Position numbers and translations under genes: made by a program | In this document: positions 23,486 through 31,547 of the stretch, in pieces | How positions within the stretch are numbered: the stretch's first letter is position 1 | Layout: every line of letters begins with the position of its first letter | Notes under the pieces: model-generated | Databases searched by the model: none | What the model was told of the DNA's origin: nothing | The model's input: only the letters and a program-made list of their open reading frames with translations | From: JANWHZ01 sp035545555 | GTDB lineage: Bacteria > Patescibacteriota > Saccharimonadia > Saccharimonadales > UBA4665 | Assembly: GCA_035545555.1 (NCBI GenBank) | Contig: DASZYD010000034.1 | Coordinates: 1 to 43,985, forward strand | DNA length: 43,985 bases | Direction: 5' to 3'

Positions 23486-24583
23486 ATGAGCCTTTCTATC
23501 GGGATTGTCGGGCTGCCGAATGTCGGCAAGTCGACCGTATTTAATGCCTTGACCGGCAACCAGGTGCTGGCTGCGAACTATCCCTTTGCGACCATTGAGC
23601 CGAACACCGGCATTGTGCCCGTGCCCGACGACCGGCTGCACCAGCTGGCCAAACTCTATAAAACCGATACGATCGTGCCCGCCACGGTTACGTTTGTCGA
23701 TATCGCCGGTCTGGTCAAAGGCGCCAGCGAGGGTGAGGGGCTGGGCAATCAGTTTCTGAGCCACATCCGCAGCACCAGTGCCATCGTACAGGTTGTGCGC
23801 GCGTTCGAAGACAGCAATGTGGTGCATGTTGATGAGGCGCACGATCCCCGGCATGACATCGACATCATCAACACCGAGCTGACCCTCGCCGACCTGCAGA
23901 CCGTCGACCGGCGCCTGCCCCGCCTGCAAAAAGAGGTGAAGGCCGACCCTAAGCTCAAGCCCCAACTTGAGACGCTCGAACGCGTCCGGGCAGCGTTAGA
24001 TGAGGGCACGCCCCTGTTCGCCCATCCTACCCTGCTGACACCCGACGCCGCCGAGTGGCTCAAGCGCGAGCTGCAGCTGCTCACGCTCAAGCCGATTATC
24101 TATCTCTTTAACGTCGACGAGGCCGGCCTGACCGATATCCCTAAACAACAGTTGCTGGCCGGGATAGTCGCGCCGGCCCGCGCCCTGTTTGTATGTGCCA
24201 AGCTGGAAAGCGAGCTGCAAGGTCTTGACGCCAGTGATGCCGCCGAGCTGCTGCAAAGCTATGGCGTGCAGGAATCGGGCCTGATCCAGCTCATCCATGC
24301 CGCGTATGATGTGCTTGGCCTGCAAAGCTACCTCACGGCCGGCGAAAAAGAAGTACGTGCCTGGACCATCCCCAAAGGTGCCACCGCGCCGCAGGCTGCC
24401 GGCGTGATCCATGGTGATTTTGAGCGGGGCTTTATCGCCGCGCAAATTGTGGATTATCACGACCTCATCGCAGCCGGCTCCGAAGCAGCCGCCAAGGCAG
24501 CCGGCAAAGTTGCAACCGTCGGTAAAGACTACGTCATGCGGCCCGACGATGTGGTAGAGTTCCGGTTCAACGTCAGTAAGTAA
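23486..24583 (+). CDS. ychF: YchF/OLA1-family P-loop ATPase
   Basis: The 365-aa protein has P-loop GLPNVGKST (about 8-16), DIAGLVKGASEGEGLGNQFLSHIR (G3 and the family-specific glycine-rich stretch), and LFNVDE in place of the G4 NKxD, which explains why YchF prefers ATP to GTP. A coiled-coil insert (about 135-165) and the C-terminal TGS domain (about 280-363, with GDFERGFIAAQIVDY) complete it. It binds ribosomes and affects stress responses and translation start choice. It is monocistronic and predicted leaderless. Confidence 0.97.
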   Translation: MSLSIGIVGLPNVGKSTVFNALTGNQVLAANYPFATIEPNTGIVPVPDDRLHQLAKLYKTDTIVPATVTFVDIAGLVKGASEGEGLGNQFLSHIRSTSAIVQVVRAFEDSNVVHVDEAHDPRHDIDIINTELTLADLQTVDRRLPRLQKEVKADPKLKPQLETLERVRAALDEGTPLFAHPTLLTPDAAEWLKRELQLLTLKPIIYLFNVDEAGLTDIPKQQLLAGIVAPARALFVCAKLESELQGLDASDAAELLQSYGVQESGLIQLIHAAYDVLGLQSYLTAGEKEVRAWTIPKGATAPQAAGVIHGDFERGFIAAQIVDYHDLIAAGSEAAAKAAGKVATVGKDYVMRPDDVVEFRFNVSK

Positions 24584-24592
24584 CGTCTCGGC

Positions 24593-25261
24593 TCACTGTC
24601 CGAACCGGCGCTGCCAGGTCGCACGCGGCAAGCGGGTATAGGCGCTTATCACCGGAACGACCCGCTTCACGGCTGCCAGGCTGACCTGGCCGGGCGACAC
24701 ATGTTGCGACGAGGTAGTGGCGGGCGGACCTGCAGCCTCAGCCACAACGCGGGTCATGCCGGCAGCGGGCCGGAGCAGCACCCCCTGTTGTTGCGCCGCC
24801 AGTAACAACAGCTGTTGGTTGAGTTGCTCAATCCGCACTTGCTGTGCTTCCTGCTCCTGCTGTTGCTGCTGCCGGAATGCTGCCACGCGGTACTGCACAT
24901 AGCCCAGCAGCCGGCGCAGACGGGGCTGGTTCCAGCTCGTAAAATGCAGCGTTTTCATGCCCGAGCTGACGCTGACCTCGGCACCGATCAGGCGGTGGCT
25001 GTAGTCGAACTCGTTGATCATATCGAACCGCATGTCCTCAACCGTCAGGTAGTTCAGCGGCTTTTTATCAACCAGCAGCAAGCGGGCGGTGGTGGCAACC
25101 AGCAGCGCAAAACCGGCCTCGTAGTAGCCGTTTGCACATTCATCAATCGCTTCATCCGGCAGGAGGATATTGCACAGCTCTTTCACCTCGCTCCTGCCCC
25201 ACCCATGGCTATCAAAGTGGATTCGCCGAAGCTGCTGATCGAGATTACTTTTGCTGATCAT
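24593..25261 (-). CDS. PH-like domain protein with glutamine-rich coiled coil
   Basis: The 222-aa protein has an N-terminal bacterial PH-like domain (about 25-120: NGYYEAGFALLVATTARLLLVDKKP, LIGAEVSVSSGMKTLHFTSW), then a Gln/Glu-rich coiled coil (about 125-165) and a low-complexity Ala/Pro/Thr tail. No membrane segment is seen. The start at 25261 follows GGAGGTG; an ATG 18 nt upstream overlaps that site. Function is unknown. It is divergent from crp and convergent with ychF, only 9 nt from it. Confidence 0.65.
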   Translation of the reverse strand: MISKSNLDQQLRRIHFDSHGWGRSEVKELCNILLPDEAIDECANGYYEAGFALLVATTARLLLVDKKPLNYLTVEDMRFDMINEFDYSHRLIGAEVSVSSGMKTLHFTSWNQPRLRRLLGYVQYRVAAFRQQQQQEQEAQQVRIEQLNQQLLLLAAQQQGVLLRPAAGMTRVVAEAAGPPATTSSQHVSPGQVSLAAVKRVVPVISAYTRLPRATWQRRFGQ

Positions 25262-25374
25262 AGCCGCGCACCTCCGCACAACTAGTATTTTGATAGTACG
25301 CCGTGCTGCGACAAATGGCGGTAAAAATAGTTACAATCTGCCAAAAAGCTTATGCTTACAGATCAGTCAACAGC

Positions 25375-25403
25375 TTGCTTCATCAGATGATACGGTCTAT
25401 AAT
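25375..25403 (+). promoter_or_regulatory. Promoter of the Crp/Fnr gene, leaderless geometry
   Basis: TTGCTT (-35), 17 bp, perfect TATAAT (-10), and the ATG exactly 6 nt later at 25410. There is no room for a Shine-Dalgarno sequence. Confidence 0.75.
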
Positions 25404-25409
25404 GATACT

Positions 25410-26075
25410 ATGTTGGCCACTATGCGCCAGACTGCTGAACTAGTTGGCTTCTTCCAGAAGCATGGCCAGCAGGCCACCTACAGCAAGAACGATTACATCA
25501 TCAAACCGGGTGAGCCGCCGTCCGGTATTTTTTATATCGCCGAGGGGCTGGTCAAGGCCTACGACATCACCCGCTATGGCGAGGAGAATCTGCTCATTAT
25601 CCGCAAGGAGCACGAGCTGTTCCCGCTCATTTGGGCCATGACCGGTCAGGAGCGCCAGGTCATCTATCGCGCCATCACACCTACCGTGACATTCAGTGTA
25701 CCGCGGCCCGAGTTTATCCAGTTTTTGCACCGCAACCCGGGCGTGCTTACCCCGCTCATGGATATGGCCATCGAAATGTACCGCCTGCATAGCGAGCGTA
25801 TTCTAAACCTGGAATACCGCTCGGTACGCGAACGCGTCATTTCGTTCCTGCTCACCATGGCCAACCGTTTCGGCGTCAAGACCGACGACGGGGTGCTCAT
25901 CGCCGTGCCGCTGCGCCACCAGGACATTGCCAGCTCCATCAATGCGACACGCGAAACAACCAGCCGCGAGCTGAATGCTATGCAACGTGACGGCCTAGTG
26001 GGCGTGAGTATGTCGCGGCTTCTCCTCAAAAACGTGCCTGCCCTGCGCGCCTATCTGTCGGCGCCGGCCAAGTAG
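25410..26075 (+). CDS. Crp/Fnr-family transcriptional regulator
   Basis: The 221-aa protein has a cyclic-nucleotide-type beta-roll (about 15-115: YIIKPGEPPSGIFYIAEGLVKAY), a dimer helix and a C-terminal winged helix (about 150-215: HQDIASSINATRETTSRELNAM). The RETTSREL recognition helix is typical of the family. The roll lacks an obvious RxS cAMP-binding pair, and no Fe-S cysteines are present, so the signal is unknown. Its stop abuts the convergent phosphoribosyltransferase stop with no gap. Regulators are few in such small genomes, so it may control several operons here. Confidence 0.9.
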   Translation: MLATMRQTAELVGFFQKHGQQATYSKNDYIIKPGEPPSGIFYIAEGLVKAYDITRYGEENLLIIRKEHELFPLIWAMTGQERQVIYRAITPTVTFSVPRPEFIQFLHRNPGVLTPLMDMAIEMYRLHSERILNLEYRSVRERVISFLLTMANRFGVKTDDGVLIAVPLRHQDIASSINATRETTSRELNAMQRDGLVGVSMSRLLLKNVPALRAYLSAPAK

Positions 26076-26732
26076 CTACCGCCAGCTACGCGTGAGACGT
26101 TCGATGATATCAACGATTTTGTCGTGTGGCGGTACGTCGTTCTGGTCGTAGTAGTGGTCAGTCGATATGTAATTTTCGACCACGCTTAAGCAATACACCT
26201 CGTCGGCCGTAATGTGGATGCGGTCAATCGCGCTCACGCTGGCAAGCGGCGTGGCCACGATCATCTTGGTAATATCGATCGGCTTCAAGAACGCCGCCGC
26301 CAGGTCAAGCGCGAAGCCGCTGCTCAGACCATCAGACACGAGAATGACGTTATGCTCTTCCAGCAACCGTTTGTCGACCGTCGCGCCATTGCCCAAAATC
26401 CGGTTGAGGTCTTGCAGGTGGGTAATTTTTTCCTGCTCGATGTAGTGATAGTATTCGCCGAGCATTTCATCCAGCTCGCCCGGCGAGTATGTCTGATTAT
26501 ATGAAACTGACCCGTCCTGCGTGATGCCGGCAACTGCTTCCAGCTCGCGCGGCAGCGTGATTTCCTCGCTTAGCAGTAGCGACAACACACAGTGCAACGC
26601 TGAGGCGATTTGTGCGCCCACGATCACGCCGCCATCACTCAGCGCCACCACAGCGCATGGTTGCCCCTGGTATTTCGGCGCGATCTGGCCCGCCAGCATC
26701 CGTCCCGCCTGCGTCCGGCTTGCAAAATACAT
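26076..26732 (-). CDS. Phosphoribosyltransferase-family protein
   Basis: The 218-aa protein fits a type I phosphoribosyltransferase fold: SRTQAGRMLAGQIAPKY at the start, VALSDGGVIVGAQIA, and VILVSDGLSSGFAL where the PRPP loop (usually D-D-G-x-A-T/S-G) is expected. In that loop one acidic residue is replaced (VSDGLSSG), so PRPP binding is uncertain. An inserted helical stretch (about 85-115) is present. The substrate is unknown. A TGC-TACACT box ends 7 nt before the ATG, predicting a leaderless mRNA. Confidence 0.7.
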   Translation of the reverse strand: MYFASRTQAGRMLAGQIAPKYQGQPCAVVALSDGGVIVGAQIASALHCVLSLLLSEEITLPRELEAVAGITQDGSVSYNQTYSPGELDEMLGEYYHYIEQEKITHLQDLNRILGNGATVDKRLLEEHNVILVSDGLSSGFALDLAAAFLKPIDITKMIVATPLASVSAIDRIHITADEVYCLSVVENYISTDHYYDQNDVPPHDKIVDIIERLTRSWR

Positions 26733-26739
26733 ATATGCT

Positions 26740-26748
26740 AGTGTAGCA
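26740..26748 (-). promoter_or_regulatory. Extended -10 of the phosphoribosyltransferase gene
   Basis: TGC then TACACT on the minus strand, 7 nt before the ATG at 26732. No Shine-Dalgarno sequence. Confidence 0.6.
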
Positions 26749-26801
26749 TTCCGCTCCAGGTTACCGAAGGATGAACAGCCGCGTGCTGCCGCGTTGCGTA
26801 C

Positions 26802-27611
26802 CTAAGGCCGAACGGGCCGCAGCAGATAGAACCGCTCGCGGTTGCCCTTGCTACCCGGCACGGCCGAATCAGCCTTGTCGACAATCACAAACCGCGTTCG
26901 TGCCCACTCTTCAAACGATTTTAGAATGTCGCGCCGCACGTGGTCGTTTTTGATAATACCCGCGTGTTTTTGCCCGGCTCCGTCCGCCTCAAACTGCGGT
27001 TTCACCATCGCCACAAGCTCTGCTTGCGGGCGCATCAGCCGGGCGATGTGCGGCAATAATTGACGCAGTGACACAAAGCTAACATCAGCTACTACGATGT
27101 CTACCGGGTCAATCATGACGGCGTTCTTTGCCATTGTATGCCCGCGCGGAACTACCTGCAGGATATCCGTCTTTTCGTGCAATTCGATGCGGGGGTCAAG
27201 ACGTAAGCGCGGGTGAAGCTGCCTGGTGCCGATATCCACGGCAACTACTTTGCGTGCGCCGTGCTGCAGGGCATAATCCGTAAAGCCGCCGGTCGAGCTG
27301 CCGACATCCAGCACTATCTTGTCGGCGACATCTACATGCAGCGCCGCCGCGACACTCGCCAGTTTGAGACCGGCACGGCTGACATACTGATCGGCCGTCT
27401 GCAGTGCCAGCCGATCCCCTTCAGTTACCAGTGTACCGGGCTCAGTTATTACCTCGCCATGTGCCGTTACCCTACCCAGCCGGACGTAGCTCTCGGCCTG
27501 GCTGCGCGTCGGTAAGAGCCCCCGGGCAACGAGGGCACGATCCAGCCGCACCTTCCGCGCCCGCATACCGGTCACATGCCGGTCAGATGCACCATCCGGC
27601 CGCATGGCCAT
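26802..27611 (-). CDS. tlyA: TlyA-type rRNA 2'-O-methyltransferase
   Basis: The 269-aa protein has an N-terminal S4 RNA-binding domain (about 18-75: VRLDRALVARGLLPTRSQAE) and an FtsJ/RrmJ-like SAM methyltransferase with LDVGSSTGGFTDYAL and a VADVSFVSL segment, plus MVKPQFE. TlyA methylates riboses in 16S and 23S rRNA; loss gives capreomycin resistance in mycobacteria. The start overlaps the efp stop by one base (TAATG), so it is coupled to efp. Confidence 0.92.
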   Translation of the reverse strand: MAMRPDGASDRHVTGMRARKVRLDRALVARGLLPTRSQAESYVRLGRVTAHGEVITEPGTLVTEGDRLALQTADQYVSRAGLKLASVAAALHVDVADKIVLDVGSSTGGFTDYALQHGARKVVAVDIGTRQLHPRLRLDPRIELHEKTDILQVVPRGHTMAKNAVMIDPVDIVVADVSFVSLRQLLPHIARLMRPQAELVAMVKPQFEADGAGQKHAGIIKNDHVRRDILKSFEEWARTRFVIVDKADSAVPGSKGNRERFYLLRPVRP

Positions 27612-28177
27612 TAGTCCTTTACGCGTTCGCGGTAGGCGCCGGTCGACGTGTCGACTGAGATCATATCGCCGGTCTTCACAAACGCCGGTACGCGTACGGT
27701 AATGCCCGTTTCGACCGTCGCCTCTTTCGTTACCGATGTGCTGGTATCACCCTTTACGACTGACTCGGCATAGGTTACTTTCAGGGGCACATTCTTTGGC
27801 AGCTCCACGGTAATCGGGCGGCCGTCAAATAGCTGCAGGCTGACCCGATCGCCTTCCTTCATATAGCCAACGGCGTCACCCACCAGGTCAGCTGAGACTT
27901 CAAATTGCTCGAACGTCTCTTCGTTCATGAAGAAGAACGTGTGGCCGTCGTTGTAAAGATACTGCACTGCCTGATTGGTGATATCGGCACTCTCCAGCTG
28001 TTCATTGCCCTTAAACGTCTTCTCGAGTACTTTGCCGTCAAGCAAACTCTTGATACGCACCGTAACGATGGAGCCGCCGCGGCCCATTACCTTCTGCGCG
28101 TAGTCCACCACCCGGTATGGCGCGCCGTCCAGCTGGAACAACGCACCTTTTTTGAGGTCAGTAATGCTTAAAATCAT
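27611..28177 (-). CDS. efp: Elongation factor P
   Basis: EF-P relieves ribosome stalling at polyproline. The 188-aa protein has all three beta-barrel domains and the family ending (VPAFVKTGDMISVDTSTGAY). The tip of domain I, normally PGKG with a modified Lys, reads VMGRGGS here, with Arg33 and Met instead of Pro. A strong AAGGAG ribosome site precedes the ATG. Proline-rich proteins elsewhere in this window (such as the DHH-like protein) would need it. Confidence 0.96.
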   Translation of the reverse strand: MILSITDLKKGALFQLDGAPYRVVDYAQKVMGRGGSIVTVRIKSLLDGKVLEKTFKGNEQLESADITNQAVQYLYNDGHTFFFMNEETFEQFEVSADLVGDAVGYMKEGDRVSLQLFDGRPITVELPKNVPLKVTYAESVVKGDTSTSVTKEATVETGITVRVPAFVKTGDMISVDTSTGAYRERVKD

Positions 28178-28188
28178 GGGTAAGCTCC

Positions 28189-28518
28189 TTATGCTATAAA
28201 CGCTGCCAGGCGATCAAGCTGCGCCGAAAATTGGGCGACTTGCACTGCACTGAAGATATCCTGTTCGGCGGCTTTGAGCAGGCTTTGGCGCACCGCCGCA
28301 AGCCGCTTTTTGCCGTCGGCAGCGAGGCGCCCCTGCTCCGCTCGGGTTTCGGCCAACTCGTAGTCGCGGACATCGAGCCGTGCGTCAACCAGCTGTCCTT
28401 TCAGCAAACGGACTGTTTTGGCTGGGCCAGGGTCGAGGCTGGCACTATCCACACCTGCCAGTACACGTGCAATAGCTGCCTCAAGGTCCCGCATCAGTTT
28501 GTACGGCGACTGCTCCAT
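28189..28518 (-). CDS. Small all-helical protein upstream of efp
   Basis: The 109-aa product is almost entirely amphipathic helix (three or four helices, Ala/Leu/Arg/Gln-rich), with no signal or membrane segment. I do not recognise it. It ends 11 nt before efp and is the first gene of a three-gene unit with efp and tlyA, so a ribosome-related role is a reasonable guess. A TACAAT box ends 7 nt before its ATG, so the operon mRNA should be leaderless. Confidence 0.6.
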   Translation of the reverse strand: MEQSPYKLMRDLEAAIARVLAGVDSASLDPGPAKTVRLLKGQLVDARLDVRDYELAETRAEQGRLAADGKKRLAAVRQSLLKAAEQDIFSAVQVAQFSAQLDRLAAFIA

Positions 28519-28525
28519 ACCGTCT

Positions 28526-28531
28526 ATTGTA
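28526..28531 (-). promoter_or_regulatory. -10 box of the 109aa-efp-tlyA operon
   Basis: TACAAT on the minus strand, 7 nt before the ATG at 28518. No Shine-Dalgarno sequence intervenes. Confidence 0.55.
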
Positions 28532-28576
28532 CACGAGCAGCTGATCTGTCCGCAGCGCCGCCGTCTGCCCCGCTGC

Positions 28577-28780
28577 TTAGTTGCTCGCCACGAACGGCAG
28601 CAGCGCAATGTGGCGGGCACGCTTGATAGCGCGGGCCAGGTGGCGCTGTTGGCTCTCGGTCAGGCCGGTCTTCTTGCGAATCTCGATCTGTCCGTAGACA
28701 TTCACGTAGCGCTGCAGCGTCTTAAAATCCTTGTAGTCAAAATATGCTACGTCGGTACGCGGTTTAAAAATCTTTGCCAT
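28577..28780 (-). CDS. rpsR: Ribosomal protein S18
   Basis: The 67-aa product carries the S18 core: FDYKDFKTLQRYVNVYGQI and ARAIKRARHIALLPF. It binds the 30S platform next to S6. It is the last gene of rpsF-ssb-rpsR, with a GGAG ribosome site; rplI, often next, is absent. Confidence 0.97.
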   Translation of the reverse strand: MAKIFKPRTDVAYFDYKDFKTLQRYVNVYGQIEIRKKTGLTESQQRHLARAIKRARHIALLPFVASN

Positions 28781-28812
28781 AGTTTATTCTCCGAATTGAG
28801 TTCTTACGTATG

Positions 28813-29286
28813 TTAGAAGGGTATGTCGTCGAGGTTGATCGGCTCGTCGCCGACATCTTCGATGACGACATCATCGCCACCGCTCTTTTTACTTGGCTTT
28901 GGTTTGGCGGACGCCGGGTTGTCCGAGGCCGGAGCGCCGGCATTGGTGCCGCCACCCGCACCACCGAGAAAGGTTACGTCCTGTGCGACCACTTCCACCT
29001 TGCTGCGCTTCTGCCCATCTTGCTCCCAGCTACGGCTTTGCAGCCGGCCGTTGACCAGGCACGGGCGTCCTTTGCTTAGGTATTGCGCGACGCGCTCGCC
29101 CAGCGGACCCCAAGCGACGATATCGATGTAGTCGGTCGCCTCCTGCCAGTTGCCGTCCGCACCCTTGTAGCTGCGGTTCAAAGCTAAGCTGAAGCTGCAG
29201 ACATTTTGGCCGTTCGGCGTCGTCCTGAGTTCCGGGTCTCGGGTCAGGTTCCCCATCAGAATGACTTGGTTGAAACTACGTGCCAT
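28813..29286 (-). CDS. ssb: Single-stranded DNA-binding protein
   Basis: The 157-aa protein has the OB fold (about 1-108: NQVILMGNLTRDPELRTTPNG, DYIDIVAWG, GRLQSRSWE), a Gly/Pro/Lys-rich linker and the acidic tip ending LDDIPF that recruits partner proteins. GGAGGAGGGA precedes the ATG. It lies between rpsF and rpsR as in many bacteria. Confidence 0.97.
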   Translation of the reverse strand: MARSFNQVILMGNLTRDPELRTTPNGQNVCSFSLALNRSYKGADGNWQEATDYIDIVAWGPLGERVAQYLSKGRPCLVNGRLQSRSWEQDGQKRSKVEVVAQDVTFLGGAGGGTNAGAPASDNPASAKPKPSKKSGGDDVVIEDVGDEPINLDDIPF

Positions 29287-29382
29287 GTGGCAATCCCTCC
29301 TCCGCGGAAGCTAGGTCCGTGCTCATTAGTTTGTACCTTTACCCTATCGCTCGGTCAGTGCCGCGTCAAGCGGCAAAACCGC

Positions 29383-29775
29383 CTAGCGTCCCCCGCGTGC
29401 TTCGTCTTTGTCACCGGCGTCGGCGGTTTCGCCACGCTCGGCGGCCTTCTTGGCTTTCTCGGCCTTGGCAGCATCTGCCTTGGCGATTGCCTTGAGGTCC
29501 GGCCGGGTGATGAGGAAGCGGATCACTTCGTCGGTAATGTTCAGCATGCTTTCCAGCTTCTGCACATTTTCGGCCGGCAGTTCGACCGTGTAAAACACGT
29601 ACACAGCGTATTCGTTGTGCTTGATGGGGTACGCCAGTTTGCGCTTGCCCCAACTGTCGGTATTTACAATCTTGCCACCGTTGTCGGCGAAGATCTTTTC
29701 TACCCGTTTTGACGCCTTGGCCAGATCAATTTCCAGATCCGGGTGGTAGAGCACCGCTACTTCGTATTGGTTCAC
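29383..29775 (-). CDS. rpsF: Ribosomal protein S6
   Basis: The 130-aa protein begins NQYEVAVLYHPD and contains WGKRKLAYPIKHNEYAVYVFY, the S6 hallmark. The C-terminal 35 residues are a Lys/Ala/Glu-rich extension, as in other long S6 forms. First gene of the rpsF-ssb-rpsR operon. Confidence 0.96.
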   Translation of the reverse strand: MNQYEVAVLYHPDLEIDLAKASKRVEKIFADNGGKIVNTDSWGKRKLAYPIKHNEYAVYVFYTVELPAENVQKLESMLNITDEVIRFLITRPDLKAIAKADAAKAEKAKKAAERGETADAGDKDEARGGR

Positions 29776-29852
29776 CTAGGGTCTCCTTTGGTTAAAGCCT
29801 GCACTCACGTCTGCCGGAGCAAGGGATGCAAGCCGAGCTGATAATGCACTAC

Positions 29853-29881
29853 AGTATACCGTTTTCACCCCTGTTGGTCAA
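29853..29881 (-). promoter_or_regulatory. Promoter of the rpsF operon
   Basis: TTGACC (-35), 17 bp, TATACT (-10) on the minus strand, near consensus. The leader is about 70 nt. Confidence 0.75.
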
Positions 29882-30614
29882 GCTGTCGGCGGTGCAAAGC
29901 ACACCTGCAGCACAGGCACTATGCGCGATAGCCAACCGGGCTGTCGTAAAGCGCCGAGCATAAACTCTCTCGTTTCCGGCGGTGCCGTCGGGTTGAGAAG
30001 CCCCGCCGACCGTGCCTGGCTGTAGTGTGGCTCAACGGAAACCGCTGCCGCGTCGACCATGTCCGATATCAATAGCTTGCCAAGCTCATACCGCCGGTCC
30101 TGACTATGCGTGTATAAGAACTCATCAATCGTCGCGTTATTGATGCCCGGCGCCTGCTGGGCAATAACATATTCGGTTAAGAATCGGCGCATGGCTGTAT
30201 CGTCATACAGATAGCAAAGCGCGCTGCATCTACCTTGGCGGCTTTGGCTGACTGCGCGGAACAAGCGGCGCTGGCTGCTGCTCAGCATGACTACTTTTGG
30301 CTCATCCGATGACACATCAAGCCCATGTTCGGGGACAAAGCCCGCGCACGCCAGCAATACTAAGCGCAGCTGCTCCCTTTCGTCTGCCGGTATCTCTGGT
30401 CCATCAAATTGTTGGTGGTACGCTGCATGCCGTTTCCGGTCGATAAGCTGTAGCGGCTCAAGCGGAGTGCTTTGCCGCCGATAGACTGCAGCATGGGGTC
30501 GTACCGTGGATGCCAACTGTGATGGCGGTTCAGGTCGAGGTCGGTAATATTCGGCAGAATCGGTAGCGGCAGGCCCACCAGGTCATCTTTTGGTGTCAGG
30601 CGTTCGGCACTCAT
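29878..30614 (-). pseudogene. Unknown protein gene (~245 codons) interrupted by a -1 frameshift
   Basis: A frame opening at 30614 (MSAERLTPKDDLVGLPLPIL...) after an AGGGG site reads as protein through HSWHPRYDP and GGKALRLSR. Then at about 30453 the sensible reading moves to a second frame (LQLIDRKRHAAYHQQFDGP...) that continues to 29878. The total of 737 nt is 3x246-1, so one base is missing. The joined product is soluble, with conserved-looking His/Trp/Pro motifs; I do not know its function. The -35 of rpsF overlaps its 3' end. A sequencing error or a recent mutation are both possible; no slippery site is seen. Confidence 0.6.
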
Positions 30615-30656
30615 AGTGCGGCCCCTTCTGTGCGTTTGGAAGCTGTAGAGACAAAG

Positions 30657-30681
30657 AATCCCGTCGCTCGGGACGGGATTT
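30657..30681 (-). terminator. Hairpin with T-rich flanks, probably bidirectional
   Basis: A 9-bp stem AATCCCGTC/GACGGGATT with a 6-nt loop. The plus strand follows it with TTTTTG and the minus strand with CTTTG. It would end the minus-strand transcript from 30914 or the candidate small RNA. Confidence 0.6.
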
Positions 30682-30815
30682 TTGCGGCATTACATGCCAA
30701 GATGATAGTTGGATTGGCGGTAAGGTACAGCCGCCACAATGATTTTTTCGGTGATACAGAACAGAGGCAACAGCCACGTCTCCCAAGGCGTCCATCCTGC
30801 TTATGTTTGCTGTTA
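30657..30815 (-). ncRNA. Candidate small RNA (weak)
   Basis: The 299-nt gap 30615-30913 has no convincing gene. On the minus strand it contains TTGCAA, an 18-bp spacer and TG-TATAAC at about 30847-30818, followed by about 150 nt of non-coding sequence that ends in the hairpin at 30657-30681. An internal GGCGG...CCGCC stem is visible. It matches no RNA family I recognise (not SRP, 6S, tmRNA or RNase P by eye). Confidence 0.3.
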
Positions 30816-30913
30816 TACACAAGCATAGACGATACTTGCAACCACGGCAACAACTTTTTGTACAACAAAACTACGACGTCAAAACGGCAAACACCCGCCG
30901 TGATCGCAAGCGC

Positions 30914-31492
30914 CTACTGCCCGGCAGCGATACACTGCTCGATGTATGAGATGCTCAGTTCCAGTGGTTCGACCAGGCCAACGCGTCCGGCCATTGGCAG
31001 GAAGTATTGGCGCGCCTCTGCTGCATATGCCGCTGCATTGGCTGACGTGTTATAGGCCATATTGGTGAGAAGATTGTTCATACGGTCACATACCTTGATG
31101 CGCATGGCCGGCAGGCCAATCGCTTCGTCAGCGGTCATAATTGCACCATAAAACGCTTCCGAATCAAACGGCTCTGGCTTTGAGACTAAGCCGACGATAG
31201 CAGCGACGCGCGGTGAAAAATCCATGGCAAGTTGTTCGGTTGTCACATCAGAGTCCTCGATGATGTCGTGCAACAACGCGGCCAGCCACTCCTCCTTATC
31301 TGTCACGTTCAACGTAATCAACATGTCGCGGATGGCAACCGGATGCGTTTCGTAAGGCACGTTCGGCGTAGCCGAAAAGTTGCGCACTTCTCCGTTCGCC
31401 TTTGTGACAAGGCGCTGCAGCGCCTTCTTTTCAAGTCGTCGGTAGGTCGTCCAGTCCATTTCAGGTTTCGCTATGTCGGCGTGCCGTTCCAT
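30914..31492 (-). CDS. SpoT/MESH1-type HD-domain (p)ppGpp hydrolase-like protein
   Basis: The 192-aa protein has the HD_4-type motifs of alarmone hydrolases: YETHPVAIRDML, LAALLHDIIEDSDVT (the HD metal pair plus ED) and MRIKVCDRMNNL (the later Asp/Arg/Asn motif). Metal-dependent removal of the 3' pyrophosphate from (p)ppGpp is the likely reaction. No synthetase domain is attached, so it resembles stand-alone small alarmone hydrolases. TATACT lies 8 nt before the ATG. Other phosphohydrolase substrates remain possible. Confidence 0.8.
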   Translation of the reverse strand: MERHADIAKPEMDWTTYRRLEKKALQRLVTKANGEVRNFSATPNVPYETHPVAIRDMLITLNVTDKEEWLAALLHDIIEDSDVTTEQLAMDFSPRVAAIVGLVSKPEPFDSEAFYGAIMTADEAIGLPAMRIKVCDRMNNLLTNMAYNTSANAAAYAAEARQYFLPMAGRVGLVEPLELSISYIEQCIAAGQ

Positions 31493-31500
31493 GGTGTTCC

Positions 31501-31506
31501 AGTATA
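31501..31506 (-). promoter_or_regulatory. -10 box of the HD hydrolase gene
   Basis: TATACT on the minus strand, 8 nt before the ATG, predicting a leader of 1-2 nt. It lies in the gap after ftsK. Confidence 0.55.
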
Positions 31507-31547
31507 TGCGCAGGGGGCATGAGTGCGCAAACAAGAACGGTGACCCA

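Noticed and set aside
24815..24900. CAG/CTG-type trinucleotide repeat in the PH-domain gene
   Set aside because: The run is short and mixed (Gln with Glu interruptions) and is simply a coiled-coil codon pattern.
30440..30460. Programmed ribosomal frameshift in the split gene
   Set aside because: No slippery heptamer or downstream pseudoknot is visible at the junction; the same holds at 21590-21605.
30583..30868. Short minus-strand frames in the gap before the HD gene
   Set aside because: Composition is not protein-like, the frames run through the terminator hairpin, and no ribosome site is present.
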